DNA of 64,000 bases from Inia geoffrensis. Its lineage: Eukaryota; Chordata; Mammalia; Artiodactyla; Iniidae. The notes below the pieces were generated by a model. It saw only the letters and a list, made by a program, of their open reading frames with translations, did no database searches and was not told the DNA's origin. A program made the translations under genes and the position numbers. Below are positions 33,101-45,100 of this stretch, in pieces; position 1 is the first letter of the stretch; each line of letters begins with the position of its first letter. Location of the stretch: positions 151,666,237 to 151,730,236 of the forward strand of contig CM070899.1 in NCBI GenBank assembly GCA_036417435.1. Direction: 5' to 3'.

Positions 33101-36100
33101 CTCAGGGTCCTGAGAGGATTACGTGAAATAATGTGTGTAAAGTGTTTGGCCCGGTGCCTGGCACGTGCTACGTCCCCAGTAAAAGGTAGTGGCTACTCTT
33201 CTTTGTGGTGGAAATTCCCTGCCCGCCTTGCTGGGTGAGGTTATTTGCATCAATTGGGTAGATACTGGTGAGCGCTGGCTGTATACAGGCCCTCTGCTAG
33301 GTGCTAAGACCTTCCGGCCAGGGAATGAAGTGGTACAGACCCCACCCCCTAACCCGGGGTAGGAGACCAAACAAGTCGCCCAAGCAAGTTGTCCGAGGGC
33401 TGACTGGAGGCCATCGTCAGGGGTCCTGCTTAATTTAGTTCACTTTTCAGGTGCTCCTGGTTCAGCTCTTTCAAAGTCCTCCTCTGCCCCGAGAACCTCG
33501 TCTGCCTGGGGCTGGACCGCCCCTCTGCCTCCTCCATGTCCCTGGTTGCCTCCACCCTGCCCTCTGCATAACCCACATGTAGCTGGGTGTTGAAATACCT
33601 GCGTGCCAGCCCAGCAAAGCTCTGAGCTTGCACAACTTTTGGGGCACAGCTGGATACACCTGCACGTTCCTCTCCTAGACAGGGGAGACAGGATGGCACG
33701 GGGCCTAGAGAAAAAGCTGGACTCAGGTCATGTCCGTCATGCCTTCCTTTGTCCCCGTTCTTAGGGCATGTGGCCCCACTCCCCCATCCCTGGGTGCTCA
33801 GGATCGGAGGCCTCTGATGTGGTCCTCTGTGTGGGTCGAGGCGGAAGAGGAGTGAGAGTATGTGAGACTCTCATGGCCTGGGCTGGCCTGACCTCAGGAG
33901 CTCCTGCTGTTGCTTTTTCCTAGCCAGCACCCCCGCCCCTCCCCCTGCCTCTCCTCTTCCTCACATTCTGACCTCCCTGTCCTGGCAGTGCTCCCCCAAG
34001 TCCAGGATGGAAAGTAGAGCCCTGTGCAGTCCCCCTGGTCACTCTTCAGCCACCCACCACTCCTGTGCGACCCTCTCCACTACGGGGCAGGAACCAGTCC
34101 TTAGGTGGCATAGCCGGCGTCCTTACGTTTGTGTTCCACCATCCAGCACCTAGAAGAAGGTAGAAGGTAAGGTAGCAGGTATAGGGCTACTGTGGGCACC
34201 AGGCTTTTAGTATATTATTTCCACTTACATGGTAGATGGAATTATCCCCTTTTTACAGTTAAGATAGCTGAGGTTCAGAGAAGAGAAGTATCTTGTCCAC
34301 ATCACACAGTTCTGCCTTGCAAGCCTACGACCTGACCTGTTCTCCGTGGGACTTGTTTGGTCTGCACTCATGGGTCCATCTGAGAAGCCCATCCTGACAG
34401 CTTAGTGGAGTTCAGAGAGGTGGGGAGCCTGTGGTGAGGGGGTTTCAGTGGGGATAAGAGACAGCAACCTCTCATTTTATCTTCAATTCTTTTTTAAATT
34501 TTATTTATTTATTTATTTTTGGCTGTGTTGGGTCTTCATTGCTGTGCGCAGGCTTTCTCTAGTTGTAGTGAGCGGGCGCTACTCTTCTGTTGTGGTACGC
34601 AAGTTTCTCATTACGGTGGCTTCTCTTGTTGCAGGGCATGGGCTCTAGGGGCGCGGGCTTCAGTAGTTGTGGCACGTGGGCTTAGCAGTTGTGGCTCATA
34701 GGTGTAGTTGCTCTGCGGCATGTGGGATCTTCCCGGACCAGGGCTCGAACCCATGTCCCCTGCATTGGCAGGTGGATTCCCAACCACTGCGCCACCAGGG
34801 AAGCCCCGTATCTTTAATTCTAAAGAGGGGCCAAGTGAACTGACTTGCTGCCTCCCTCTTGGCCTCCCCTTGCCCATCCTCTGAGAGAGGTGTTAACTGG
34901 AAGAGGGAAGAAAACCACCCGGGAAGGAGCACCCAATGTGTGCTGGGTGCTGGCCTGGGGTATGGAGGTGCTATTGTTTCATCTCGTACAGATGAGGGAC
35001 CCGAGGCTCTGAGAAGAGAACTCATATTGTCAGGGCCGTGCAGCTAGAAGTTTCAGGGCAAAGCAGCTAGAAGTTTCAGGGCAAAGCCTTAGACCACAAG
35101 CTCTCTGCCTCAAGAATCACATTCTTTCCATGAGAACATCTGGCTCCTGCTTCACCTGTGAAATGTACAAAAGCAGTGAAATGACCCAGCTCAGCCCTTG
35201 AATAATTGATCGGTTATGTATTTCCATCTGGTAAAGAAATCTATTGAGGTCACTCCTTGGATGGGACAAGGGATCCAGCTAAGGCCCCGATGGCACAGCC
35301 ATGGTCGGAAATAGGGCAGACCCGGCAGACTTGGCCAGGAGCGCGGTGCACCGGAGACTGGGACAAACGTCTCAGACAGACGTTTGCAAACGGGGGAGCA
35401 ACAGGCCAGAGCCAGCATGGAGATATATTTTTGTTTGGCATCCAAGTGTTTCAGAAAAATTTTAATTAGTCACCAATATTTAAAACTCAGGAATTTTTCT
35501 ATAAATACCCAGGTTTCCAGTTCTTCTGAAGACCTGATGGGGCTTAGCCCTCATTCCACTGAGTAGCAATGGTCTGGGAGGAAGCAGTAGCTACCCCTTC
35601 AGAGGGGCTCCTGCCTGTAGGAGGCTCCACCCCCACCTGCCCTTGTCCCCTTCCCTGTATTAGTGGGCTTCTGAGGTGGTCAGGGGCTGGGGGTTTACTC
35701 AGAGCAAGGATGAGGAGTTGGGGGGGGTGGGCGGCATGGGTAGGACCAATCCTAATTGTTGGTGGCCCCCTAACCCTGGAAGCTTGGCATTTCCACATGC
35801 TGTGTTTATTTGGTCTTCCCAGCAACCCTGTGAGGGCTCCCTCCCAGAAACGGCAGGTATCTTGTCTAACTGGTCAGTGATAATATTCAGGACTCACACG
35901 CAGACCTTGTGACTCTCCTTTCCAGTCCCTGTGGCCTCTCCCGTCTCCCTGCAGCACTTTCAGCTGTCACACTTCCATCTAGACCCTGGGATTCCAGGAC
36001 TGAGCTCTGGGGAGGGGACAGGGCAGGGGCCATGCTTCTCAGACACTCTCGCGATCGTGAGGCTTCAGGACAACTGGACTGCCCCCTTTGAATCTGGTGT

Positions 36101-39100
36101 CAGTCCCTGGACCAGAGCACCCTGAATTGGGACTTGGGACACTCTTAGTCGTCCATTCAATCAACAAATGTTTATTGAACAACTCCTTGGAACTCCTCTG
36201 GCCAGATGATACAAATATGGGCTACAAATAATAAGACAGTTTTGATCCTCAAGGATCAAAGCTTGGTGAGGGAGACAGGCATCTGAGGCCCATCATTGTC
36301 AAATAATGTGGCCAGTGCACTGCGAGAGGTGTGAGCAGGAAATGATGGGTGCACAGGGAAGGGGCCCTCACCCAGCCGGGGATTCAGGAAGGCCTCCCGG
36401 AGGAGGTGATACCGAGCTGAGTCTCAAAGGATGAGTAGGAGTTAGTCAAAAGGAAGAGCATTTTGGGCAGGGAGACTGCCTGGGCAAAGACTAGCGAGGA
36501 GAAATAGGACCTTGAGTTGAAGTTCACTCCTTTGAAGTGGGAGGGGGATGTGGCAAGGGCTGGCGAGTTAGGCGCTGGGACATAGGGACATGGGACCGCC
36601 ACAGTCCCCAGAGAGCCCTCTAACCTCAGTGTAGCACCTGAGCTGGGGGCAGGGGCCAGATGGGAGGCTGCTGCAGTGGCTTGGGTGAGAGAGGGCAGTG
36701 GCCCCGTTCAGGCCCGGGGTAGCGGGGATGGTGAGGGGAATAGATTTGGATAATATTGAGGAGGGAGTCTTGGCAGGTTTTGAGCATGGATTAGATGTCC
36801 ACGGTGAGGGAGAGGGAGATAGAAAGTGTGACTCACAGGTTTCCAGCCCGCTGAGCTGTGCCACCCAAAGACGCAAGATCCCAAGCCGAGGAGTGGCCTG
36901 GAAGGGGGCAGTGGAGGAGGTGCCCGTGGAGGGTCTCCTGCATAGTGGGGTCTGGCGTACTGGAGGACGACCTGCATACTGGAGGATGAAGAGATTTGGG
37001 AGTTGCCAGCATCCAGGACATTGAAGCGATGGGCATGGATGTGTGGCTCGAGGGCCAAGGGCCGACCCCAGTGAACAAGAACATTCAAGAGCGAGGCCTG
37101 GAGAGGCTGAAGGTGATTAATAATACAGACTCTGGAGCTGGTGACCCACGTTCAAATCCCAGCTCCACCGCTCCTCCTAACTGGGTAACTGAGGGCAAGT
37201 CATTTCACGTGTGCCTCGGTTCTCTCGCCCCGAGAAAAGCAGATGGTAATTCCTACCTGACAACCTGGCCAGAAGTACGTGCACCAGCCCATTTAAAGTG
37301 CTGAGTAAGTGCTACAGCACATCAGCTCCTGGAGGGATGGAGGCCGGGGGCGGGGGGGGAGTTTGAAGGAGACGTCAGGCGACCCTTGAGACCAGTGTGG
37401 CAGACCCCCAGAGGAGAGGGGACCCCTGCCAGGCCGTGCCCCTCAGCGTCTGGGGTTTGGCAGCGACGCGATGCCCGGGCCCTGGCGAGTATGGGCCTGG
37501 TTCAGGCCTGACCCCCAGGCAGGGAGTGAGTGGGAGGTAAGGGACGGAGATGGCGCTGGGTGGCTCTTCTCCTCAGGAGTTTGGCTGAGAAGGGAGGAGG
37601 GCGGCACACACATTTCTAGGATAGATATCGAGGGAAAATAAAATGCTTTGAGAGGCAGAGGTTGATGACACAGGATTCAGTTTCTGAGCAGATGGAGGAT
37701 GGGAAGTTGAGGTTGTTTATGCCTGATGGCCCCAGTTTCCTTAGAAAAGGGGGGCCTCTGAGAGGAGGAAGATGGGGGTAGCGGCTTCAGGAGAGAGGGG
37801 ATGGCCAGCCCCAGGGCAGAGGGCCGGAGGAGCTGACCTTGGTCCTTGGTGGGCGGGTGGGGGTCAGGCTTCCAAGGTGATGGCGGCTCATGACAGGTCC
37901 TGGGTTAAGACTCTGTTGTCCAGATGGACACAAGGGGAGTGTCTGTGAGGGGTGGGGGCCACCTGGTGATTCTGGCAGGAGCACTTGGCCAGCTCACCTG
38001 GGGTGGTAGCAGCAGCCAGCTGGGAAGCGGGCTTTCCCGAGCGTGCATGCCCCAGGAACACAGGATGTTTCTAGGCTGGGTTCCCTTGATTTCTTGCCTC
38101 TTTCTTGGTTACCTCAGTCCGTGGGGAGCAGTTGTGGCACACAGTCCCCTTCCCCTATCAAGAGTGACCCTTGCCTGGCTGGGGTCTCTACCCTGGCATT
38201 GGCCTGTTGACAGCAGTTTGGCGTGCCGCTTGCAGCCCGCCTGGCTGCCCTGCCCCAACACTGGGCGGTGAGGAAGGAGAACGCGCAAACAGGTCGGCGG
38301 CATCCACAGCTGCCTTGCCCTAGTTTGCTGCTGAGTCAGCGCTCCTGTCCTGGAGGTGGTGCTTCTGCTGGTGCAAGTGGGTCCAAGGGTCCTGTGTGAC
38401 TCCCTGGGGAAGAGGTGCTCCAACAGAGCCTTGGGAGGCTCTCAGGGATTTGTCCAGGGCCCAGACCCCTCGCTGGGGACCTTGTGATTCAAGCCGAGGG
38501 GCAGCCAGCTGCCCACCATGCCCCACCCCCATTCCCGCTGGGGGCACCTTCCAGGCCCTGACTCCTCAGGGAAGCTGGTGTCTTCTGGCCTAGTCCTGCT
38601 GGGGCCTGTGGGCGGCTGGCTGTTAAGGCCAGGTCAGCGTCAGCTGTGGTGCCCTCGGAGCCACAGTGGAGGGAAAGGCAGGGCGGGGCTCTGAGTCACG
38701 GCCCTGCTGCAGCGCCTGGTTGGCAGGGTGGGGACTGCCCGGGGTGGGGATGGTGCTGAGCCCTGTTCCCATCTCATCCCAGAGAGCTCCAAGCTTCCGG
38801 CTGAGTCACTGGCCAGGGGAGAAACTCTAGATGAGGCTGGGGGCTGAGTTGTTCCCGCATCACTTCCTGCTGAGAGCCCAGGCCCTGAGGGTGTGGGAGT
38901 GGGGCTCTGCAGGTAGCTCTGACCCTCTCCAAGGGCGAGGCCGAGGGTGGAGAGGGCTTAAGGCCTTGAGGTGGGACAGCCCCAGGCCTGCCGCCATCCT
39001 GCCTTCTTGGAGCCCTGGAGAAGCCACTGGCTCAGGCCTGCCCAGGCTAGATGGGACGGCTTCATCCCACCCAGGAGAACTGGCCACAGCTTCAGGCAGC

Positions 39101-42100
39101 CCGGCTTTCTCTGCACTGGACTAACCCGCGGGGTAGAGGGTGTGGAGGATGTCTGAGCAGCACAGGTAGCCCAGGAGACCACACAAGACACTCTCTTTCC
39201 ACACAGAGAGCAGGGTGGACACTAAGACTGACCCCGAGGTGGGCCAGCACTCACGGAGCTGAGTGCACAAACACCTCCTTTTAGTCGCCTCTGTAGATGG
39301 TACCTCAGAGCGAACACACAAGCACGGACAAGCCCTGTGGTAGGGTGTACATGCACACAAACACACACACACAGGCAAGCTGAGGCAGGAACCCCACTCA
39401 GAACACCGCCGAGCCGGGACCACCTCTCACACACCGCATGGGCCCGTGACACGGGCCCATGTCTGAACTGTTGCTCTCTGCTTGGCCGTGAGCCCCTCAC
39501 GTGACCAGACGCAGGCCTAGGTTAGAATGGCCCAGGATGAGTTTGTTAGCCATGAGGAACAGGGAGGCCCAGCTCTTCAAAGCAACCCTGTTTCTCTGGC
39601 AGCTCTCGCTGGGCTGGATTTTCCTGCAGGGCTTTTTGATTTTGTTTTTGATCCACTCAAGTGTTGATCGTGTGCCAGATAACTGTGCCAACACTGGGAT
39701 AACGAGTGCGAAGTTGTTTTGAGTAAAGCTCCCAGTAGATGTGGGTTATTCTTATGTATGTTATTATTTACATATATAATCTCATTTCTTTTTGTAACAA
39801 TCCTATGAGGCGAGGTGGTATTATTCTCATTTTACAGATAAGGAAAGTGAGGCTCCAAGACGTTAAGTGGCTTGTCCTGGTAGCAGACCGACAGTAAGTG
39901 ACAGGCATGATTTGAACCCAGGTCTCTGACTCGAGTCTGTGCTTCTAATCTCTGTCGCACTGAGACTTCCAGTTGGTAAGCCAGCCCCACTGACTGGCCC
40001 TGGTGAAGTCCACAGGGCAAGAGGGATTGCGGAGGGCCAGGCCTTCAGGACACCATGGCTTTGAGTCTGAGAGACTCAGGGCAGAGGGGTGAAGAGACAG
40101 CATCCCCAGAATGGGCGTGCGTGTTGTGAGGGGCCCCTCGCCCGTTTCTTCCACAGGCGTTTTCTGTCCCTTGGCTGCTTTCATTGACTGGCCTCCCAGT
40201 GTGACTGGAGGAGGTGTGGGGGCCTCTTGAGCAGCTGGCTTCTTTGGAGGGCTGGGCTGGACCAGGGCTAGGCAGCTGGCGCCCTGGCTGGCCCTCCAAC
40301 CTGGCTGTGCTCTGTCTGCATGACCCTTGGCAAGTCTCCCGACCCCCCCAGGCCTGAGTGAGTGTGAGCTGCCCCCTGGACTGAAGCTTATCTCTGACCT
40401 TTGGCATTTCTGTATCTGGACAGATTCCAAGAGCAGCCTCCTGCCCAGACTTACGGGACCCGCCTGGGTAGAAATGCTGCTCCTCTGTAGGCAGATAAGC
40501 ATGGGCACATGTGAGCCAGCCTTGCTGTCAGGAGCCTGGAGGGCTGCAAAAGATGAGGAGGGACTGCGGTAGCCATTTGCCCTGGTCTAACTGACTCCTT
40601 GTGAGCCTGCTGGGGGTTTTATTTTCATTATCCCCATGATGCATATGAGAAAACTACAGCTCGGTGAGATGATGTCCACACTGCCCTACAAAGGACCTAC
40701 CTACACAGTGCTTCTCAAAGTGTGCTCCTTGGGCCTCCAACTTCAGAATGCCCTGGGACCTCACAAAATTGCATGTTCTCAGGCTCCATCCCAAGCCAGC
40801 AGCGTCAGAGTCTCCAGGGGCAGATCGTGGATCTAGAGTTTAGATCTTCCAGGTGCTTTCGCCGCATCCTGCAGTTTGCAGACCAGGAGTCCGGGGAGGA
40901 GACCTCCTGAGCCGGCCTATCACAGCTTCTGTTTTGCTGTGGGGCTTTGTGTACGTTGCTTAATGACTCTGAGCTTCAGTTTCTTCATTTGTAGCCTGGA
41001 GAGAGCAGCAGTCCCTACCTCACGGGATCATCGTGGGCACCCTGGGGATTAATATCTGCAACATGTTTACCCAACACCTTCCTGTGGTGGCCAACGGGAG
41101 GGGTCTCTTTTGGGGGGGGGGCGGTTCTTCCCAGCCCAGAATGCAAAATGGTCAGGTTGCTCGTTCCAGAAGGCTGACCAGCTCATCAGCACAAAGTACA
41201 AGCAACGTAATTGGGCCCCAATTGCATGTTGGGAAACTTTCTGGTTGGGAAAAGTAGGGGGTTAGTGCTGGAAACTTTCCTTGGGCCTCCCAGTATATCG
41301 AGTGCTGATGGGAAGTGGTGAGGAGTTGGGAATTTGAGGCAAAAGACCTGGAGTCTAGTGTGATTCTGGACTTAAGTGTTCAAAGAGAGGCCTTAACTTC
41401 TCCAGACCACAGCTGCCTTATGTGGTTTCAGTAACAGAGTTCAGGTTCCGGACATTAGGCTGGACTTTGCCCTGTGAACTCCCAGTGCAGTCCCTGTTTT
41501 GACTCTGGTTCTAGAGTGACAAGCCACCTAGCTGCAGATTCCCTGTAGGTTCCTGCACTGGTACCTTGTGATACTACCCTCCCTCATCAGGAAGTGAACA
41601 GCCTTGGAAACTCCGTCATTCCTGTTTGCTGGTGGGATGTCCCAGTATATGTGCTAGGAAGTCCTACCGAAGGGCTTCCTTCACCATTAGCAACCAGGTA
41701 AAAAGCTTGGCTTCTCCAGAAAGGCTGGTATGTGTTCTTCCTCTTGAATAATGAGGACAAGGTAACCTGATTTCCATTTTCTCTTTGACCACTGGGAGGC
41801 TCAGCACTAAATGTGGAGCCCATCTCTGGTAGCTGTGTGAGAACCTTATGACCTGCTTATGTGAAACCTCTTCTTCGTTTCTGGGTTAGATGTTTTCTTC
41901 AGATGTGTTTTTTCCTCCACTCCTGATTTTAGTGTTTATATTTTACTGCTTTCTTTTCTTTGTGTTTCCTTGCCCTTTGTGGAACCAGGCTAGGGGTATG
42001 TAAAAACACTCACCATGTAAACACACATGAAGCTGTCTTCTCAACTGCTTTGTTGGCATGTTGCATTTTTTGCTTCCTCAGCTTCATGAAGCTGTTTGTC

Positions 42101-45100
42101 TGCGTGGTTGCAATCCACTGGTCAGTTAGGAGATGCCTGGGGTTGGGTAGGGTGGCTGCTTTTTGCTTGTTTTTCTTTTCTTATCAGCTGCTTTGAATTT
42201 TTAAAATAATTTCTCTCCAAATCCATTAGTCACTGAAAGCACAGATGGTATCGTGGTGGATAGATGTGTGTTTATTTTTGTCTTCTTCCTTTTCTTTGCT
42301 CGAGTATAACCTGTAGACTCCAAAAATGATAACAAGAGCAAAGGGGAAAAAAATTACCTATAATTCCACCAGGGATACCACTTTCCAGCATTTTGTGATT
42401 CACCCTTCTGGATTTTTTTCTATGTTTATATTTTTCCCACAAACAACTAGAATCTAACTATGCATACTGTTTTATAACCTTCATTTTCATTTAATGAAAG
42501 ATACTTGAAATTTATATCAAAGATACATGTACATAATTTTTTTTTTTAAGCATAGAAGGACTTATTGTGAAAAGCAGTAACTGCCTCAGTCTTCCGCAGC
42601 CCCAGGCCTGGGTAAAAGGGGCAATTTTAATCATTTAGACTTCTTGTTATACAGTGGTTTCCTCCACTTAAGTAAAATGCTTATCCCACGATTTCTTGGC
42701 TTATCTGACTTACTGACTTGCTGCTGAGAAAAATAAAGCTTTCCATCAGTTCCATCACCCTTCCCCACTTCCTCCAAACATTTTCTGCCACTATATTTGG
42801 TTACCTTTGCAACTTAAAATAAGATACTTAAGGACTTCCCTGGTGGTCCAGTGGTTGAGACTCCCAGCTTCCACTGCAGGGGGTGCAGGTTCGATACCTG
42901 GTACAGGAACTAAGATCCCACATGCGGCGGGCGGGGGTGGTGGTGGTGGAAAAATAAAATAAAATAATATACTTAAGCCTCAATGTCTTGTTCCACTAAC
43001 CACCGGCAGTCTCTTGTGGCCCTCATTGCTCTCAGAGGAAGATATGGAGCCTCGACTTTTTCCTTGACTCCCCTGGCCCCCAGCATCACAATGCCTGTCT
43101 GTTGTACATTCAATGTAACATTTACATTCTGTTTAATAACCATAAATCTTCCATGAGTGACTGCGAGGCAGTATAGTTGAAGACCAGCGCCCCATGTTTG
43201 CATTCCTCTGTAAATCATGTTCACTGCAGCGCACAGGAGTGGGCTGTACTTACAAGTCCTTCTCTTTGGGTGTAACGCCACTCAAAGGAGAATGTTAAAT
43301 ATACTTTCCTTTCTTATATTCCGTCAGGTGCTCAAAATCCATCACTTTATATTTTAGTTCGCTTCATATTTTGACCATGCTTTTTTACATAACTCTGTTT
43401 GCTTGTTGGTCTAGAGTTTCTAATACAATAGCATTTTACCAGCTGCGTAGTATTCCAGCAAAGGAAGTATTTGGGCTTATTTTCACCCTGTCCCCTGTGG
43501 TTGGACATTTAGGTTGTTTCAATTTTTCATTAACGTGAATGGTGCTATAATTGATGTTCTTTTACGTTCATCATTGTGCCTTTGTCTCGTACATAATGTT
43601 TGAGGGTTCGGGAATGCTGCTCCCCTTAAATCCGATCACCTTGTCCCCAGCCCCATGCCACCCACTGCTTTGCTGATTTACCTTCAATCAGATCGGCGCA
43701 TTCTAGAGGTTGGTATGGGAGGGGTTCTTGTGGGAGGGGGGGGCTCCCAGGTAATGTCCATCAATTGTCCTCTCTCCAGGCTCTGAAAGGCGGTCACTCC
43801 TCAGATTTGAAGTGGATCACATCTCCAACTATACAGCCCTCCTGCTGAGCAGGGATGGCAGGACTCTATACGTGGGTGCTCGAGAGGCCCTCTTTGCGCT
43901 CAACAGCAGCGTCAGCTTCCTGCCAGGCGGGGGGTACCAGGAGGTGAGATGATGCCTGGGGATGGCTAGCCTGGGTGGAGGATGCCAGTGGGGAAGATGG
44001 AACTCCTGGGTCCGAGGATGATGCAAACGGCAGAGGGGAAAGGAAAAGAGGGGCATAGCCTTTGTTCCCACTTGCACACTTACCTTCCCCTTTGTAATTC
44101 CCCAGCTGCTGTGGAGCGCAGATGCAGAGAGGAAACAGCAATGCAGCTTCAAGGGCAAGGACCCACAGGTGAGCTAGCACCCGGAGGTGACCTGGGCTGA
44201 AGAGGGACGGAGGGTGGTAGATCTGGGCCCGGGATGGAGGCAGGAGGTGGGAGCAGGTGCAGCGAGCTGTGGTAGAAAGGGCATAGGCTTCTGAGATGGC
44301 CAGACCTGGGTTTGAGTCCCAGCATTACACTTACTACGTCTGTGACATTGGACAAGTAAGTAGATTTGCCTCTCTGAGCCTTGGTAAAATGGGGATAATG
44401 ATGCCTGTCTCACTGGACTTACTGTGAGGATTCAATGAGCTAATAGGTATAAGGCACCTGGCACATAATAAGTGCCAAATAAACATCAGCTTCCAGCATG
44501 AGCAGTGATTGGGTGGGGGTGGGAGTCTGTCCTTCTGAGGGTGGTGCCTGATGTAAGCAGGTCTGACATAATCCTGGCTTGGTTTTGGCCAGACCACTGG
44601 GTGGGAGCCAGTCCAGCCTGGGGTTCTCTGGGAGGACTCCCCACCATTCCCAGAGGCCTTCCTTGTCCTGAGTTCAGCAGATGGCAGTTAAGGTGAAGGC
44701 AGAAGGGCACTGGACTTGGGGTCAAGACACAGGTTCAGGTCCAGACCACCCCTGATTTCTTTTATTCAGCAGAAATGTATTAAGCACTTGCTCTGTGCCC
44801 AGGTGCTTTTAGACACTGGTTATTATATCATTGTGAAAAAGAAGGTCAGGTTTAAAAGGTGGTCAGGTTACACTTCATTTAAAAAGTGACATTTGAGCCG
44901 AGATTACTTGGCTCAAATGAGGTGAGGGAGTTGACATGGGGGAGGAACAGGACTGTAGATTTCACTCTGAGTGAGGTATGTGGGGAACCACTGGCTGGCT
45001 GAGCAGGGCAGTGACGTGGTATGGCGTGCGTTTGCAAAAGGTCACTCTGGCCGCGGTAGTGGAGCGCGGCCTCGTTGGGGCGAACACAGAGGGAGGGAGA

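Larger units (their letters stand above)
29510..43779 (+). other. SEMA4B: SEMA4B intron 1 (14.3 kb)
   Basis: Starts GTGAGT and ends CTCCAG. Holds several MIRs, two CHR SINEs, an antisense old LINE, the tandem duplication at 35041 and the palindrome at 39437. The G-rich stretches at 37335 and 41110 are not otherwise explained. Confidence 0.85.

Noticed and set aside
39945..40508. 187-codon minus-strand frame in SEMA4B intron 1
   Set aside because: It overlaps a MIR at one end, has no domain, and has no splice or promoter context. Probably chance.
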